Below, piece after piece: positions 25,162-37,864 of a stretch of 64,000 bases of DNA. The position numbers and the translations under genes are program-made. Every line of letters starts with the position of its first letter. Positions within the stretch are counted from its first letter, which is position 1. The stretch is from Formicarius rufipectus (lineage: Eukaryota; Chordata; Aves; Passeriformes; Formicariidae), in contig VXAU01000691.1 in the NCBI GenBank assembly GCA_013399695.1, forward strand, positions 584,818 through 648,817, written 5' to 3'. The notes under the pieces are model-generated. The model worked only from the letters and a program-made list of their open reading frames with translations, searched no databases and had not been told where the DNA came from.

Positions 25162-25199
25162 GCCATCTCCTAGCCACCCCTGATAGCTCAGGAGATGGC
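25162..25199. repeat. 10-bp perfect inverted repeat, 18-nt loop
   Basis: GCCATCTCCT (25,162-25,171) and AGGAGATGGC (25,190-25,199) are exact reverse complements and could form a stem-loop. Nothing around it suggests a microRNA-length stem or a transposon end. Confidence 0.8.
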
Positions 25200-26051
25200 C
25201 CTGTGGTTTGCATTAATACTGCAGTTCATAAGTCTCTTCTAATAACATGTCTTTGCAAGATGAGGGGTCCACATTTGATTTTCCAAACGACCATCACTCA
25301 TAAATAGTCCTTCCTGTGAGACCTGAATGATGGTAAGTGTTAGTCAAGCCAGTGACATTGAGTGTATTTTGTCAGAAGGTAGTCACTGTAGTCTCTGGTG
25401 ACAGTAGCAAAGTTAAATTTAGTCCTTGCTACATTTTTCAACTTCCGTAGGAGGACTGTACATCTAAACAAAAAACATGTCTTTTTCTTACAGGGAAATT
25501 AGCTTCTGCTTCTTCTCCATGTAGCTTCTTAGCATACTGAGTTAGTTCCTTGTAAAATTAGTGTTATTAAAGAACTATTGCACACATATGACACACAGAT
25601 ATCACAGAATATGAAGTGGATTGTTGATGAAAAAAAAAGAAAATGTGTGTTCATCTGTCAATCAATAAACTAAATAGATTTAATGAAACATAGTTCGGAC
25701 ACATTTGATCTTGTCCTTCACACTTTTAACAATCACATAAAAATTGATCATATAAATTTCCTAGAACAATGGTAGACAAAAGAAATCTTAAGGCCATAAC
25801 AATTTAATTTTAGCCAGTAGCCAAATATCCTCATGCTGTTTTCAAAATCATTAAGATGCTACATGAACACATGAACAACAAAAATTGCTCATTTATTCTC
25901 CCTGCGTATCGGCAGGATTAATGTCAAATACTCTCCAGCTTCCTGAATAAAAGGTTTCTTGTTTTTGATGTGACAAATGAGAAACAAATCTCAGCCTGAA
26001 CTTTTTCATGAGCTGCTTATTTTACATTGTGATTTGTATTTTTTTTGACAG

Positions 26052-26075
26052 GCCCGAGTTCCAGGTGGACCAGAG
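26052..26075 (+). other. 24-nt microexon-like segment
   Basis: A T-rich tract ending TTTTTTTTGACAG abuts GCC at 26,052. The donor GAG|GTAAAA follows at 26,075/26,076. The 24 nt between are eight full codons (ARVPGGPE) with no stop. A plausible branch point, TTTAC, has its A at 26,024, 28 nt upstream. In-frame microexons of this size are known from neuronal genes in vertebrates. No host gene is visible in the window and I do not recognise the peptide, so chance remains the leading alternative. Confidence 0.2.
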
Positions 26076-28320
26076 GTAAAACCAGCCACCCATCCGTGCT
26101 GCAGAAAGGCAGCAGAGGAATACAAAACTCTGCAAAATGCTAATTCTCTGTGCTCTGTTCCCATCCCTGCAAAATTCAGCTGTTCCTCACTGGGCCCTGT
26201 GAGCTACAATTGTGACCTGATTCCATTAAAACAAAACAAGGATATGTGTGAAAAATATCCTTTAGGCTATTCCTTTTTGGCTGTGGAAACAACCACTCTT
26301 GTTTTGGGCTATCAAGTCCAGGAATGCACATTATCAGGGACTGGGTGATGGATCAGCTGCATCTCAGAGAAGCAGCACCTTTATTTGCTCTTTCTGTAGG
26401 GGTTCTCCCTGTCAAGTCTTTAAAAACATGCAAAGGCACTGCTAACAGGGTTTCCTCACTTCATTTGGGGTTTTATATTTATAGCCAGAATCTCTAATTT
26501 TGCAGAACTGCCTGGCAGGAGTTAAAAAATAAAACTTAGAAGAAACAAACCGTGATACAAATTCAAATCATTAACCCAGCATCAAACCCATCATTTATTG
26601 CTGTGTATGAGCTTCTCTTTGCCAGAGTTATGTAGCACAGCCAGGACAGCCAAAGGAAACTGTGTATTAGACAAAAGACTTAAGTCCCTCACTCTTCCAG
26701 ACTTACACACTGTACTCCACAAGAACATTTTTATGCAGAAAGAATCCATGTCTAGAGTAAAGGAAATCAATTATTTATGCAGAAAGTTTTTGTTGGGGTT
26801 TTTTTGGATAATTTTGCTGTTCTTCAGAGATTGGGGTAGAATGGGAAAGACGAATAATTTTAAGCTAAGGAGTCTTAAGGTTTCCCTGCTAGGAATTCCC
26901 AATTTTATTCATTTTCTCTTGCTGGCAATACAATTTTGCTTTGAAATAAATTCCCTGCATTGTCATCTTCCTTCTTTGGGGAGCCTGTAAGGCAGTTCTA
27001 AGTCACATTCTGCATATTCAGTAGGAGGAAAAAAGTTATCTGTGAATTTACTAATGCCAAGACTTGCACCTCTAAAATAATTATAGAAAAAGCTTATCTC
27101 CCAACTATTGCCAGAGACAAGGCTACAGCTTTCAATTCAGCTCGAGTAGATAAACTGCTGTTTGTGAGCTGGGAGCAATCACTTGGAATAATCAGAGCAG
27201 TTACAGCAGTCTGAAACAGAACTGGAAATTTCTTCCTTGCTAATTCACCCAACAGCAAATCTCATCCCACCATCCTGAGTTCCAAGCTGACACATGCTAG
27301 ATTTTTGATAGTTAAATTCATCAGCCCCAGAGCTGACTTTAATATTAAGGCATCTAAAACACTGCACCTGTTGATCCTGAACATATCTACATAGGTGACT
27401 CTGATAGAGTGTTCAGGGCCTTCCATAAAAATTTCTAAGATAAATCATTCAGGGAATATCACAGAACTCTGGACATGACCTGTCCTACTGCCTGTGATTT
27501 CATCTGCCTCAAATCAGTGCAACCGTATGAAGCCCACACTGTCTGAGAAATCCTGGCTGATTTTTCATCAGTCAACATCCAGTGCTACAGGCTGTGAGCT
27601 CCAGGGGCTATCCTGTGTGATTTTACCTCCAGACTCTATATGGTGATTTTGGATTCTAATGTCTCCCCAGAACAGCAGCACTGAGAGATTCATGCAGCCA
27701 CCTCTTTTGTCTTACCCAGTGTGAAGGGCCTTGCTTTATTATAATTGCTTTTTCCTGAAGTTACTTAGTGTTTCTGGAAATGCCAGAGATACAGAGATTC
27801 AAGTTTTTTTTAAAACCACTGGCAATGTAGTGGATGATCCCAATTCTTTTCCCCTTCACATCTCTGAAAAAGACTTTCTCCAGTCATTCTAGTGCTAGTT
27901 TGACCAAGTGTGAAAGGCCACTCAAGAGCAAAGTCTTTGTATCCTGAAGTTTTATTTATATCAGCTAGGTTTTGTGCATATTTAGAAATGATTTCCTACA
28001 AAATGAAGCACCACAGAAGGACTGATAGGAAAGGACTTCAGTAGTACTCATGGTACCCTCCCCCATGGGAAGTCACTTGATTCATCAAACAAACTTACCT
28101 AAATAGACTGTACTTTGAAGAATTTGTTGGGTTTGTTGCATAATACACTGGCCTCTATCCTAAATATATTGGTCTGCAATTAAGTAAAGGTCCCCTTAAA
28201 TTAGCCTGTTGAATCAGGTCAGTTACATTTGCTAAACACAGGAGTCTCTATGCCAACTAATTGGATTGCACATGGAATTTATTGACTGGGAATTAGAATA
28301 TATGGGTTTGTGTGCAGCAC

Positions 28321-28370
28321 AACGTGAGCGTCTGCCGTGAGCAGCGATGCTCCCATCTAAACAGATGGGA
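28321..28370. promoter_or_regulatory. CpG-dense segment with 8-bp hairpin
   Basis: Four CpG dinucleotides fall within 28,322-28,347 in a CpG-poor region. They are followed by a perfect hairpin, TCCCATCT-AAAC-AGATGGGA (28,351-28,370), whose right arm contains an E-box CAGATG (28,362-28,367). Retained CpGs and a tight palindrome are what a constrained regulatory element might show. This is an inference only. Confidence 0.25.
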
Positions 28371-29930
28371 CTCTCTGCAGAGCATATTGGGGTTTGTGTA
28401 CATTAGAAAGCAGTGTAGCACTTTACATGCCCAAATATATATATGAACTTACAGAACTCTATTAAATAAACATTCTTTTTATATCCTCCAGCACCAGCTC
28501 CTATATGCTTCGAGAAGTAGTCAAGCTATTAGAAATGTGTATTTATGATTCTATTTAGTCTGTTCTCGTCGTGTGTCCAAATGAAGGAACTACATCTTAC
28601 GAGCTGTTAATGACAGGAAGATTCTCATTAGACTGCATGAATTTAACATGAGCACATTTTGCCTTTGACATGTATATTTGCTTATATTAGTATAAGACAA
28701 TCTGGTGCTTGATAGTCACCTGGAAGAGTTGTGAGGGTGCCAGCAACTATTCAGTATGCAATACAGTGGAGAATATATATAGTGTCATATTTTTATCAAG
28801 CCTGTAACAACATAAGCTGTTTTACAGTAAAACATGAGAAAAACAAATCTGAGATTCTCTAAGAACAAAGTAAAGATGTTTTTGATATTTTTTTTCCTGT
28901 GTGTTTAGAACCAGCACAGTGATCTTTGGACCATTTCCACTCTCCAAACTCTTAAAAATTCCTCTGAATAAAGAGGTTCTGAGTATTGACAGGTCAATTA
29001 TTAGAAGTATATTAATCATTAAACAGCATGTACACGTTCATGATTATTGAACAAAATGAAGTTTTATTTTATGCTATTCTGTATATGCTGGTGTAGATAA
29101 GGTTCAGTTGATTACTTCTGAAAAAAAAATATATTTATTTGAGTACAGAGGTTATGTGTGGATGATTCAATTAAGAGCTCAGTGCCCTCAAATTTTATGG
29201 GAAGTACTTGATGACCTGTTAAAATAAAACAAATTGATTGAGACTATATGTATGTACTGTAACAAGTTCTTAATGAGGAACTGCCTGCTCATCAGTGCTG
29301 CTCAGGAATCTGTTTTACAGCTTTGCCTGCTCTTTATGGACTTCTCTGTTTCCCCTTTGGTCTTATTGTGAAGATCTGCTATTCAATACCAAAACCTTGT
29401 AAACAATTTTATTCCTTCTCTTTGGATGAGCAAACCTCTTCTCTTCTTGATCTTTGATTCTATGATTTGTCATCACTATTCTCAGAAACTTCCTAAATCT
29501 TCCTTAAATAAGCCATACCTTGATATCCAAAGAATGGTTTTCTCAAAAAGCTAAGGTATAACCTAAGCTCTATCTCATTTTTATGTGTTTACATGAATTA
29601 TTTCTGACTCAGATTCATTTAATCCAATGCCTTCTCAAATCCTAGTATGAGTCATTAAGTGATCACATTTGGGTTTTATTTATAAAACATTAATGACTGG
29701 AATGCTCACACGCTTTAAAACATACCTATTAAAAGGGTCCATAGTTTTTTATTATGTCAAGTGATTTATATTATTTTTATATATCTGTGACTCTGAGTAA
29801 TAATATTTTACAATAAAATAGCTATGATCACAAATGTGCAAACTACTAACTGGTGCTTCATTTCTCCAACAGTACAACTTGTATCATGAAAGTTTTCAAC
29901 TACTTTACTCTGAAGCTGATGGGAATATTC

Positions 29931-29960
29931 CAGTTTACTCATCAATAAAATGGGGATCAT
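29931..29960 (+). repeat. MIR-like 3' fragment
   Basis: The sequence resembles the end of the MIR/CORE-SINE family, with CAGTTT, CTCAT and AAAATGGGGAT in the expected order. Only about 30 nt match and the flanks are not recognisable. Bird genomes keep few, old MIR copies, so this may be a true relic or coincidence. Confidence 0.35.
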
Positions 29961-30236
29961 ATCTTAGAAAGATATTTCCAGTAATATTTGTTATACAGCA
30001 CTGCTTTGCTACTATTTTACAAGGCAAAAAGTGTAAAAGATTTATTGAAGAAAAAATAGACCTCCCTGAATCTGACAAACACTCCAGAGATTTTTAGAGA
30101 AGAGTCATAAAATACTAAACCTGAATGTCCAGTATCTTAAAATGTCAAAAAGATCAAAGACCATTATAAGAAGACTTCATGGTTCATGAGCTACATTGGG
30201 AATCTCACAGTAAACATTTTCCTCCATTCTTTATAA

Positions 30237-30336
30237 ATAGTTTTGGCGTTTTTTTGTTTTTGTTTTGTTTTGGTTTTTTTATGGGTTTTATTTGTTTGTT
30301 TTTCTCTTGTTTGTTTTGTTTAGTTGGTTGGTTTTC
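30237..30336 (+). repeat. T/G-rich low-complexity tract
   Basis: About 100 nt of TTTTG, TTTG and TTGG units on the plus strand. It is the longest such tract in the window and has no element body on either side. Confidence 0.85.
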
Positions 30337-31183
30337 CCCAGCAATATGAAATATATTTTCATTTAATAAATTAAAATAATCACTTTAGGTCATCAAACTG
30401 AAAATTTTAAATGTAATACCTTTTTTTTTTTTCTTTCGCTGTGCATGAGCATACTTCAAAATAGGTTTATGGACAAAGTAGCATCTAGCAGTGCTGAAAT
30501 ACAGACACATGTAACACTCTAGATCTGGCAGAAAAGTGCACTTTCATCTCACCTAAAATGCTTTGAAGAGTTAAGAACGTTTTAAAAACTATTCTCAGCA
30601 TAATTTTGTCTCATTTTCTACACAAGTCCTATTTAAGTGGAATTATCTCTGTGTTTCCAGAGGCAAAGAAAAGTGGGTAGATATTCATGTAAATCCTTCA
30701 GTTTCTCCCTGGGAGAGTAGAAGGGAGATGACAAACCTTCAAAGGACACTTTGAGCTCCTGTCTATCCATTTGCAAAGTCCTGGATCTTTGGAGAGTTGA
30801 TGGTTCCAGGCCAGAAGGAAACATCTGGTTGAGACCACAGAGATGCTGAGTATGTAACCAGGCAAATCGAGCTCTAATGCTTCAGCTGGAGCCATTCATT
30901 GCCAAGCCAACTTGTGAAAATCAAGGGCAATGAGAAGCAAACTCCTGCAGCAGTAGGTTGTTCTCAAGGCTGCAGACAGGACAGTTCTCAAGGAAAGAGG
31001 AAAATGAAGCAGTGGAGTGCATATTCTGCTAAGCAGAAACTTTGAGATATTGAAATTAAACAGCCTGGAGATGGAAAGGATCAGCCACTTCATCCTGCTG
31101 ACAATTCTGTAACGATGCTCTGAGGATTAGCATATTGTTCAGCATGGTGTCAAATGAAATATCCCCTGCTAGGCGCTGCCTTC

Positions 31184-31201
31184 TTTTTTTTTTTTTTTTT
31201 T
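31184..31201 (+). repeat. Homopolymer T tract (18 nt)
   Basis: Eighteen T in a row, the longest complete homopolymer in the window. It sits about 40 nt before a faint CR1-like segment on the minus strand, but CR1 does not end in poly(A), so the two are probably unrelated. Confidence 0.9.
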
Positions 31202-31239
31202 AGCCTGAGAAACCATTTAAACTAGACCAGGTCTTAGTA

Positions 31240-31380
31240 TCAGGAAAGTCTTGTCTGTAGCCTAAATATTCATATTTCTTAATTTCATCCTATTATGTCT
31301 GCTTAGACCATGACACAGGGTCTGTCAAATAGCATCTATCTTTGTTAACTCCTTCAGCTATTGAAGGCTGCTCTAGTTCC
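31240..31380 (-). mobile_element. Faint ancient CR1-like fragment, antisense
   Basis: The order of short motifs (CCTAAATATTCATATTTCTT, TTTCATCCTATTA, GTCAAATAGC, then TTGAAGGCTGCTC) follows the 3' part of old CR1 subfamilies read on the minus strand. There is no long block of identity and both ends are lost. It could also be chance similarity. Confidence 0.35.
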
Positions 31381-34300
31381 TACCAGAGACTGCTTAGTCA
31401 GAAATCATTCCTGTTAAGAGTTCTTTTCACACTTAACCTCTTGTTCCATGACTGAATTATGCTCCTGCCATTCCTATCTATTATTATCATCATTTCTAAT
31501 ATTCACATATTTTAAATTAAATAGAATACCTGAAATTCATCACTTAAATAGCAACAGTGGGAGAACAAACTCCGGAGTGAGTTATTTTATGTCAACTGTC
31601 ATTTGCTTTAGAAGTTCTCATCAGTCTGCCACAATAAAGCATGAAATAGAAGACATACGTTCCTCTGAAAACATCCCCAAAGGTTCAAACTTCGAGATTC
31701 CTACTGTGCCAAATATCAGGCAGTCTGCCAATAAGCTCAATTAGAATCTTTGACTAAATTAAGCAGCTCACAATCAAAGCATACAAATGAAAAAAAGCCC
31801 CCTCCAAAAGAATAGCTTTCCTGTAGGTGTAACAAAATCTTTTCTTTGCTGCTCAAAATAAGTCTCAAATTATAGTGATGTTATTTGACTTTAGGAATGC
31901 ACAGATGTGTTAAGTATTTCACTGGGAATACAGTGTGGTTAGTTGGACAAGCATAAAGCATACATAATTAATTTCACTCTTGCAGTGCCTCTGCTCTTTA
32001 ACATGATATTTGTTACTGTAGCAAAAGCAGCTTATGAGGCACCATGTTTAGCTGACAACATTGAAGGGAATTGTTAAAAAAAAAAAAAAGAATAAAATCT
32101 GGTTTCATTCCACTCTCAAAAATGCAGACCGTATGTCTGCACTTAGGGCTTTAGAGCAGGCACATGAAGAATGGCAGGTTCCTGCAGGGAAATATGTCAC
32201 TGGTGATAAACAGCCCCAAAGTCAGTAGAGCAGATAATGCATTGCAGGTCAGAAAGTACAGCCCTGACAATCCTGCACGTGCAGGTAATACAGCAAATGT
32301 CACAGTCGAAGGGGGAAACGCTTTCTCTCCTGCTACATCCTCAACAAATTGTAGTACACAGCTGAGTTACTGGCTGACACGGAAGCATGAAGGAGTTTTA
32401 GGTAACAGAAAATACAATAAGGGACTGGAAAGGATAGGCCACCAAAACAAAAAGAAAGATGCAGTAAAATTAACAACCCGGCTCTCATCAGCAATACAAG
32501 ACAAACAGTAAATCATCTGAGATTGTAATCGTAGCCTATAAAAAAGTAATTGTTCTTTATTGCTCTGTATTAAAAGTTTAAGCCCTCTAGACAGAAAGGC
32601 ATAAGACCTTAATAAGGTTAAAAATCTCTTCCTTGTTTGTTTTTAGTCTTGACACATTGTATCCTTTATGTGCAAGATTTTAACAGCACATTTCACTTTA
32701 ACGGATGCAGTTGAATTCATCTGCATTGTTCATAATTCCTAGTTACTCACATCTTGACTCTACAGCACTGACATTAACTCATTCATTCTTATCATACATA
32801 GATGAGCTGGAAATGTGAGGAGATAGAAAAACCTGCCTCAAATGTCCTGGCATCACTCCAGAGCTCCTGCATTTCACTCACATGCTCACTGTCCCAGCCC
32901 ATGCTTCCTCTTTCTCTCCATCTTCCTTCCTGAATTATTGAGGAAGACCCAGACTTTAGAATTAATTCTGGGCCCTTCAAACAAAACTGAAAAAAACACT
33001 GATGGGCAGAAGTTCCTAATTAAGTTTCTCATCCGGACCAAGGTCTCCCATATGTTGGCTGAACACATCAGGAGTCATGACCTCAGTGCACAGGCACACA
33101 CCTATATGAAGCCAAAGCAGCTAACTCAGAGCAGGGTGGGGTGAAGAGAAGCCCTGCCAATTAAATAGACCCCCTAAAGTCCCCTAGCAGCCTAAGGAAT
33201 GAATTTTAAAGGGTTTCCTTTTGTTGTACACACTATGCAGCTTCCAGATTAGCTTCACAGAAAACTGCTAAATTCAGCAGACCATTCTCAAGCCGAAGCA
33301 TGTTAAAATGTAGAAATATTATCTGTAGCAGAGGATGGCAGGCCTTTTTTCTATAATGAGTCACTTCTTGATGAGCTGAAAGTTTTCCTTTCAGGTCTAG
33401 AGCCAAGGAAAAATCTGGAATATTTTTGAATCATCACTTGTCTTAGCCAGCAGGAAACTCTACTAGTGGCTTACTGGCCCAGTCTTGGTCTCAGCATTTT
33501 AAAGAACAGAAAGTTTGCCTAACAGAGCAACATGGAAAATGGTCTATTGCAGCACAATAGAGTATGGTTAGCATTTATCTTTCCTATCCTGTAATCAAAG
33601 AGGCATGAACTTCTGATTTCTCAGTGAAGAAGGGTAACAATTTAAAGTAGATTTTGCTAAAAATTCTCGCTATCATCCATGGACAGTTTGAGTGCTGACA
33701 GGAGTGAATCAAATCCTATGAAGATCCAGAAATCCACTATTTTTGGTGGGGTTTTTTTTCCACTTAATCATTTTTCAAAGTGATCTTTTCAACATGTTTT
33801 AAAATTAGGTGTATGTTGATTCCCAGGAGCTACAGAATGGCTAATGATAGATGAACTGATGAAAGTTGACAGAAAACCATTGACTTTGGGGTTTTTAATA
33901 TGGTGTGCAATGACATACCCAGTCCTGCAGCCTTGTGGACAACTCCATGACAACTTCTTGCCCTAGATTTTCCGTTTGCAGAACACATGGAGGCCACAGG
34001 GGAATCTCTGCACCCCCTTCCCCTCCTTCTGCCATGGTGTCTGCAGGGCTCTTTCTCTCACATATTCTCACTCCTTTCTTCAGCTGTTGTGCAGTAACTT
34101 TTCCCCACTTCTTAAATACCCTGTCCCAGAGGTGTTCCCACTATCACTGACAGGCTCAGCCTTGGCCAGCAGCAGGTCAGCCTTGGAACCCACTGGTGTT
34201 GGCTCATTAAGACATAAGAGAAACTTCTGGAAGCTTCTCAGAGAAGCCAACCTGCAACTAAAACCTTTCCCTGCAAACCCAACACTTGCATAAAACCCAA

Positions 34301-34487
34301 CACATTGCATGAACAACACACATTTACCTGCAAGACCACAATGAGGAGGCAAATTTGCTCTGGTATATGATGGGGTTGAGTCACATAGCCAGTAGGTCCT
34401 TGGTGAAGGGCTGTTGTTGAGGTAATCCCCTTTAATTACATTAATATTTATTAAGAAACCTGCTATGATTTAATGTCAGCAGTTATG
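31381..34487. other. Gene-free single-copy DNA
   Basis: No gene is recognised. An ATG open frame at 32,164-32,511 (115 codons) is hydrophilic and Asn/Ser-rich and matches nothing known to me. An A run of 14 lies at 32,076-32,089, followed by AATAAAA. Overlapping frames on both strands around 33,935-34,352 look like chance. Confidence 0.5.
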
Positions 34488-34596
34488 GTTAAGAAGTTCT
34501 TCCTCATGGGCAGGACAACTCCATGGAGCACTCTGTGCCACCACTTTTTGCCTTTCCATGTTTATGCCTTTTCCACTACTGAAAAAGAAACCCTCA
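34488..34596 (-). mobile_element. CR1 3'-region fragment, antisense
   Basis: AAGAAGTTCTTCCTCATG (from about 34,491) and a later CCACTACTGAAAAAGA (about 34,573) sit at the spacing of the antisense CR1 3' region. In the consensus these are the start of the post-ORF2 block and the 'GGCACCACTGAAAAGAG' part. The intervening sequence is diverged, and no terminal repeat is found. Confidence 0.55.
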
Positions 34597-37489
34597 CATG
34601 GCTGTGCCACAACAGAAAACTTGCAAAGCTGGCATGTCAAATTCACATATAAAATACTTGGTATGACAACACCAGATCAGAGTGGCAAACTGTACATCTG
34701 ACAGCTGTCTGTAATAGTAGTCCTGTCAAGTGCTGAACTGGTGGTTGTATGTTGATCCAGGGAACAGGCAAATAATCACACCTCCTGACAGACAATGACT
34801 TTAAATATTTCACCATTAAATCCAACTCTGTCTTAAGTTACACAGGTTCTGCTGATGTCAACCTCTTGAAAAGATCTGAAATATTACTTTTCCTGCTCTT
34901 AAAAACATTATAAATAAGCCACATAGAGCTAGTTGTGACTTTTTAAAAATAAAAAAAGAAAAATCGCTACACAAGGAGCAGCCCCACAATACAGTCCCAG
35001 AATAATCAACAATCCAAACTGAGCTGCCTTTCAGTGATCCTCCCAAAGGTGTAATTATGCAGTTGTTCCAGACAGAGTAATTCAAAACAGCTAGTTGGAT
35101 TTCTCAATGCTATTTAGTAGGCACTGCCCATGGACTACCACCTACTGATCCCTACAGTCAAAGAATCTTGAATCCTAATCTATTTCCTAGTTTCCAGGAG
35201 AATATTTTCAGAGTAGGCAACAGCACTTTCTGTACGTCTGCCAAAGCATTATAATTATGAAAATATGCTGTCAGTCCACACAAATTGTGGGCTGATTTGA
35301 TATGAAACCACCCACAGGAGCTCCACACTGAACTTGCTCTGCCTTTGTACTTTGGTGCCACTACCTACTTGGGGACCTGCTGCTCTCCAAACATATTATG
35401 GAGTCTAAAGGATCCCATTAGGACAGTAAGAATTGCAAAGTAGATGACAAAAATAAACCCTTGTCATCTTAAAGGGAGATTTGTGTCCCTTTCAAAGGAA
35501 AATTGATCTCTTAGTTTAACACACAGCAGTACAAGCCTGGAAGCTGAGAACCGCGTGTCACCCTGACAGAGCTGTCTCACGTTGTGATACGATGCTATTA
35601 AAAATGAGAAACTTTTCCATTAAAATTATTCATTTACTTAAAAAAAAGCAAACACACGATACGTGGAATCTCTGCCCTGACTAATCACTTCTGCCTCACC
35701 TTCAGGTGAAGCAAGATATCACCTCTTACACATCTTCCAGAATGACCTCTCACACTTTATCCTGTTCTTCAGGTCCTTTCCAGGCATCAGGAAATTATTT
35801 AGACAGAGAAAGTATCCAGCAGGCTGAACTGTTTGTAGCGTGATGTGAAACCTGTGAAACGCTTTCCTTTGTTCACACACAGACTAGGTGATTGCTTTGA
35901 TAGCAACAGTTCCTACTGCTACAAAGAAAAACTTAAGAGGATGAGAAAGATTTGAAACATTCCTGAGCGAAATCTGAAGGGTTTTAGCAGGATAACGACT
36001 TCTTTTTCTCACGGAGGGGAGCCTGGTAAGGAAATCTCGCAGTAAGAGATTTGTCATGTATCAGGAAAGGGAATGAAAGAGTCAGCTTTTACCTCGGTAA
36101 AAACTTCAAACGTTTCCTGTCTATAACCCCCGTTGATATTTTCCCACCAAAATATTGGTTCACATTCTTTCCTCCACACAGCTCCAGATGAAAACTCACT
36201 GAAACAACCCAGGACTCTGTGTGTGGACCTGATGTGCTGGAACTGCACTGTCATTTTTACCTTTTTTTACGTGTTTCTTGAGCACAGCCTGTCTTTCCCT
36301 CTCCCAGAAATGGGATCTCAGCATTGCACTGCCCTGAGCTGAGAGACTGCAGCTGACCTTTTCCAGGCTCCTCACTGCCATCAGCACGGTGTTTCCCAGA
36401 GTCCCAGACTTTTGAGCAGACTTGTTTCTGCTCTGTCTCTGAATGAAAACAATTGGGTGATGGACACTTTCCACAGACTTTGCAAAGGGAGCTTGGAAAA
36501 ACAGATAGTGATCACCTTAAAATTGCAGCAAACATATCTAGGTGAAAATTTTCTGATTTTATTTCCTCAGTCTGCTATGCTACCTGGAAACATTCCTTGT
36601 GTTGAGGTTGATGAGTTAATGAGTTAAGGGATGAGGATCTTCCCTTTTTCGTTTATGTTTTATGTTTCTGGTTTTCTCTGCTCTTCTCTAGATATCTGAA
36701 AGGACTCTCCTTTCAAAAAAAACAAGATCAAATTGCTACGAGAGTCTGAGAAGATTCATCAGGTATCCAAAATCAGATGTCCAGAAGGAGTATAGTTTTC
36801 ATTAGCCTACAAGATGCCAGCCCTGAAAGGGCAGCAGTCTGCTAAAAGCAAGATGTTCTCCTAAAATTTCCTAATCATTTTGACCTAGTAAAAAAGTATG
36901 ACTAAAAAGAACACTAAAAGAAGTATTTTACATAATATTTAAGGTATGATCTCAAAATATTTTTACTTCATTTTTTACTAGCAGATTAAAGTGGAAAATT
37001 AGCGAGAAGCCATGACCCTACAGACCTTAATTTATGGTTTCTGATGCAGTTTAGTCTGTTAGTACAAACATTACAAATACTAGGTAGATGCACACTGGTC
37101 ATACAAGTCATTGGTATGACTGCAATCATCAGAAGCTCAAATTTCATCTGAATTTGTCTTTCTCTTGCCCCTGCAGCATGGCTTTACTTACACTGCAGTG
37201 CACTCAATAAAGACTGACTGAAATGAGTAAGAGACCAAAGGAGAGACACCACGAACAAGACTGCATAAGGATTTTATGCTGTTTACAAACTATGAGATAA
37301 TAATACGAGATGAGTCTCTTCCATTTGATAAAGAATATAACTTGCATAATGATTGTGTTGCATGGATATAATTGCCCTCTTTGTTCTGTCTATTGAGTTG
37401 CATGTGGCTCAGCTGGGAGCAAACTGCTCTGTGAAAGCAGAGCAAGGTTGGGTTGGGAGTGGATGTTGCCACTGTTTAGATTATTTACT
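34597..37489. other. Gene-free single-copy DNA
   Basis: No gene or clear repeat is seen. Short frames at 34,858-35,085, 35,158-35,361 and 36,054-36,474 overlap others or lack any family signature. Confidence 0.55.
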
Positions 37490-37700
37490 GGTTGAACTGT
37501 CCTGCTGAGGATGAAGCTCTGTCCAGTGCATTCTCAATGTCAGTGCACCCACAAAGCTGCAGGGGAACCAAGTCACTGCAAAGGTAGGAAAGTAGGCTAC
37601 AAAGGAACCAGGCAGCTCCAGTTACACAGAAAGTCTCAGGCACAGATTTCCACTTGCTTGTACAAAACTTTTTCTGCCAGCTTTCCTTTTTTTTCCGGAG

Positions 37701-37806
37701 TGGAGATATCCCAGAGGATGCGTTTGGACGGGTCAGTGCCCAGCACAGCGTCTGGCAGACTCGCATTTGTTCCAGTTGGCCTTGCAGCACCATCCTGTGG
37801 TTACTG
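37701..37806 (+). other. Exon-like segment (106 nt)
   Basis: The tract CTTTCCTTTTTTTTCCGGAG gives an acceptor at 37,700. The donor CTG|GTGAGG follows at 37,806/37,807. Two of the three plus-strand frames stay open across the 106 nt. The length is not a multiple of three. No family is recognised. The GC-rich setting and both splice motifs make it a better exon candidate than most of the window, but the purine just before the acceptor AG (GGAG) is not the preferred context. Confidence 0.25.
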
Positions 37807-37834
37807 GTGAGGATGGAAGATCGGCTACCGCCAG

Positions 37835-37864
37835 GTGCCCCCTGCCTGCCCGGACAGGGGGCAC
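37835..37864. promoter_or_regulatory. Inverted repeat of two CTCF-like cores
   Basis: GTGCCCCCTG (37,835-37,844) and CAGGGGGCAC (37,855-37,864) are perfect 10-bp inverted copies around a 10-nt spacer. Each CAGGGGGCAC matches the 3' core of the CTCF consensus (YAGRKGGCRS), one on each strand and pointing outward. The upstream part of the motif fits less well on both sides. The stem is GC-rich and stable, so an RNA hairpin is the other reading. Confidence 0.4.

Larger units (their letters stand above)
22641..31183. other. Gene-free single-copy DNA
   Basis: No gene is recognised. An acceptor-like tract at 22,740-22,767 precedes an open frame, but no donor or family match follows. Frames such as 24,139-24,447, 26,598-26,990 and 29,834-30,097 lack domains. 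The microexon-like segment, two inverted repeats, a MIR-like scrap and a T/G tract in this block are listed separately. Confidence 0.55.

Noticed and set aside
29450..29475. GATTCTATGATT as a CR1 3' terminus
   Set aside because: The upstream 150 bases show no CR1 3' UTR block. The octamer-like motif alone can occur by chance.
32164..32511. 115-codon ATG frame
   Set aside because: Hydrophilic, no domain, no splice or promoter context. Length is within chance expectation for this much sequence.
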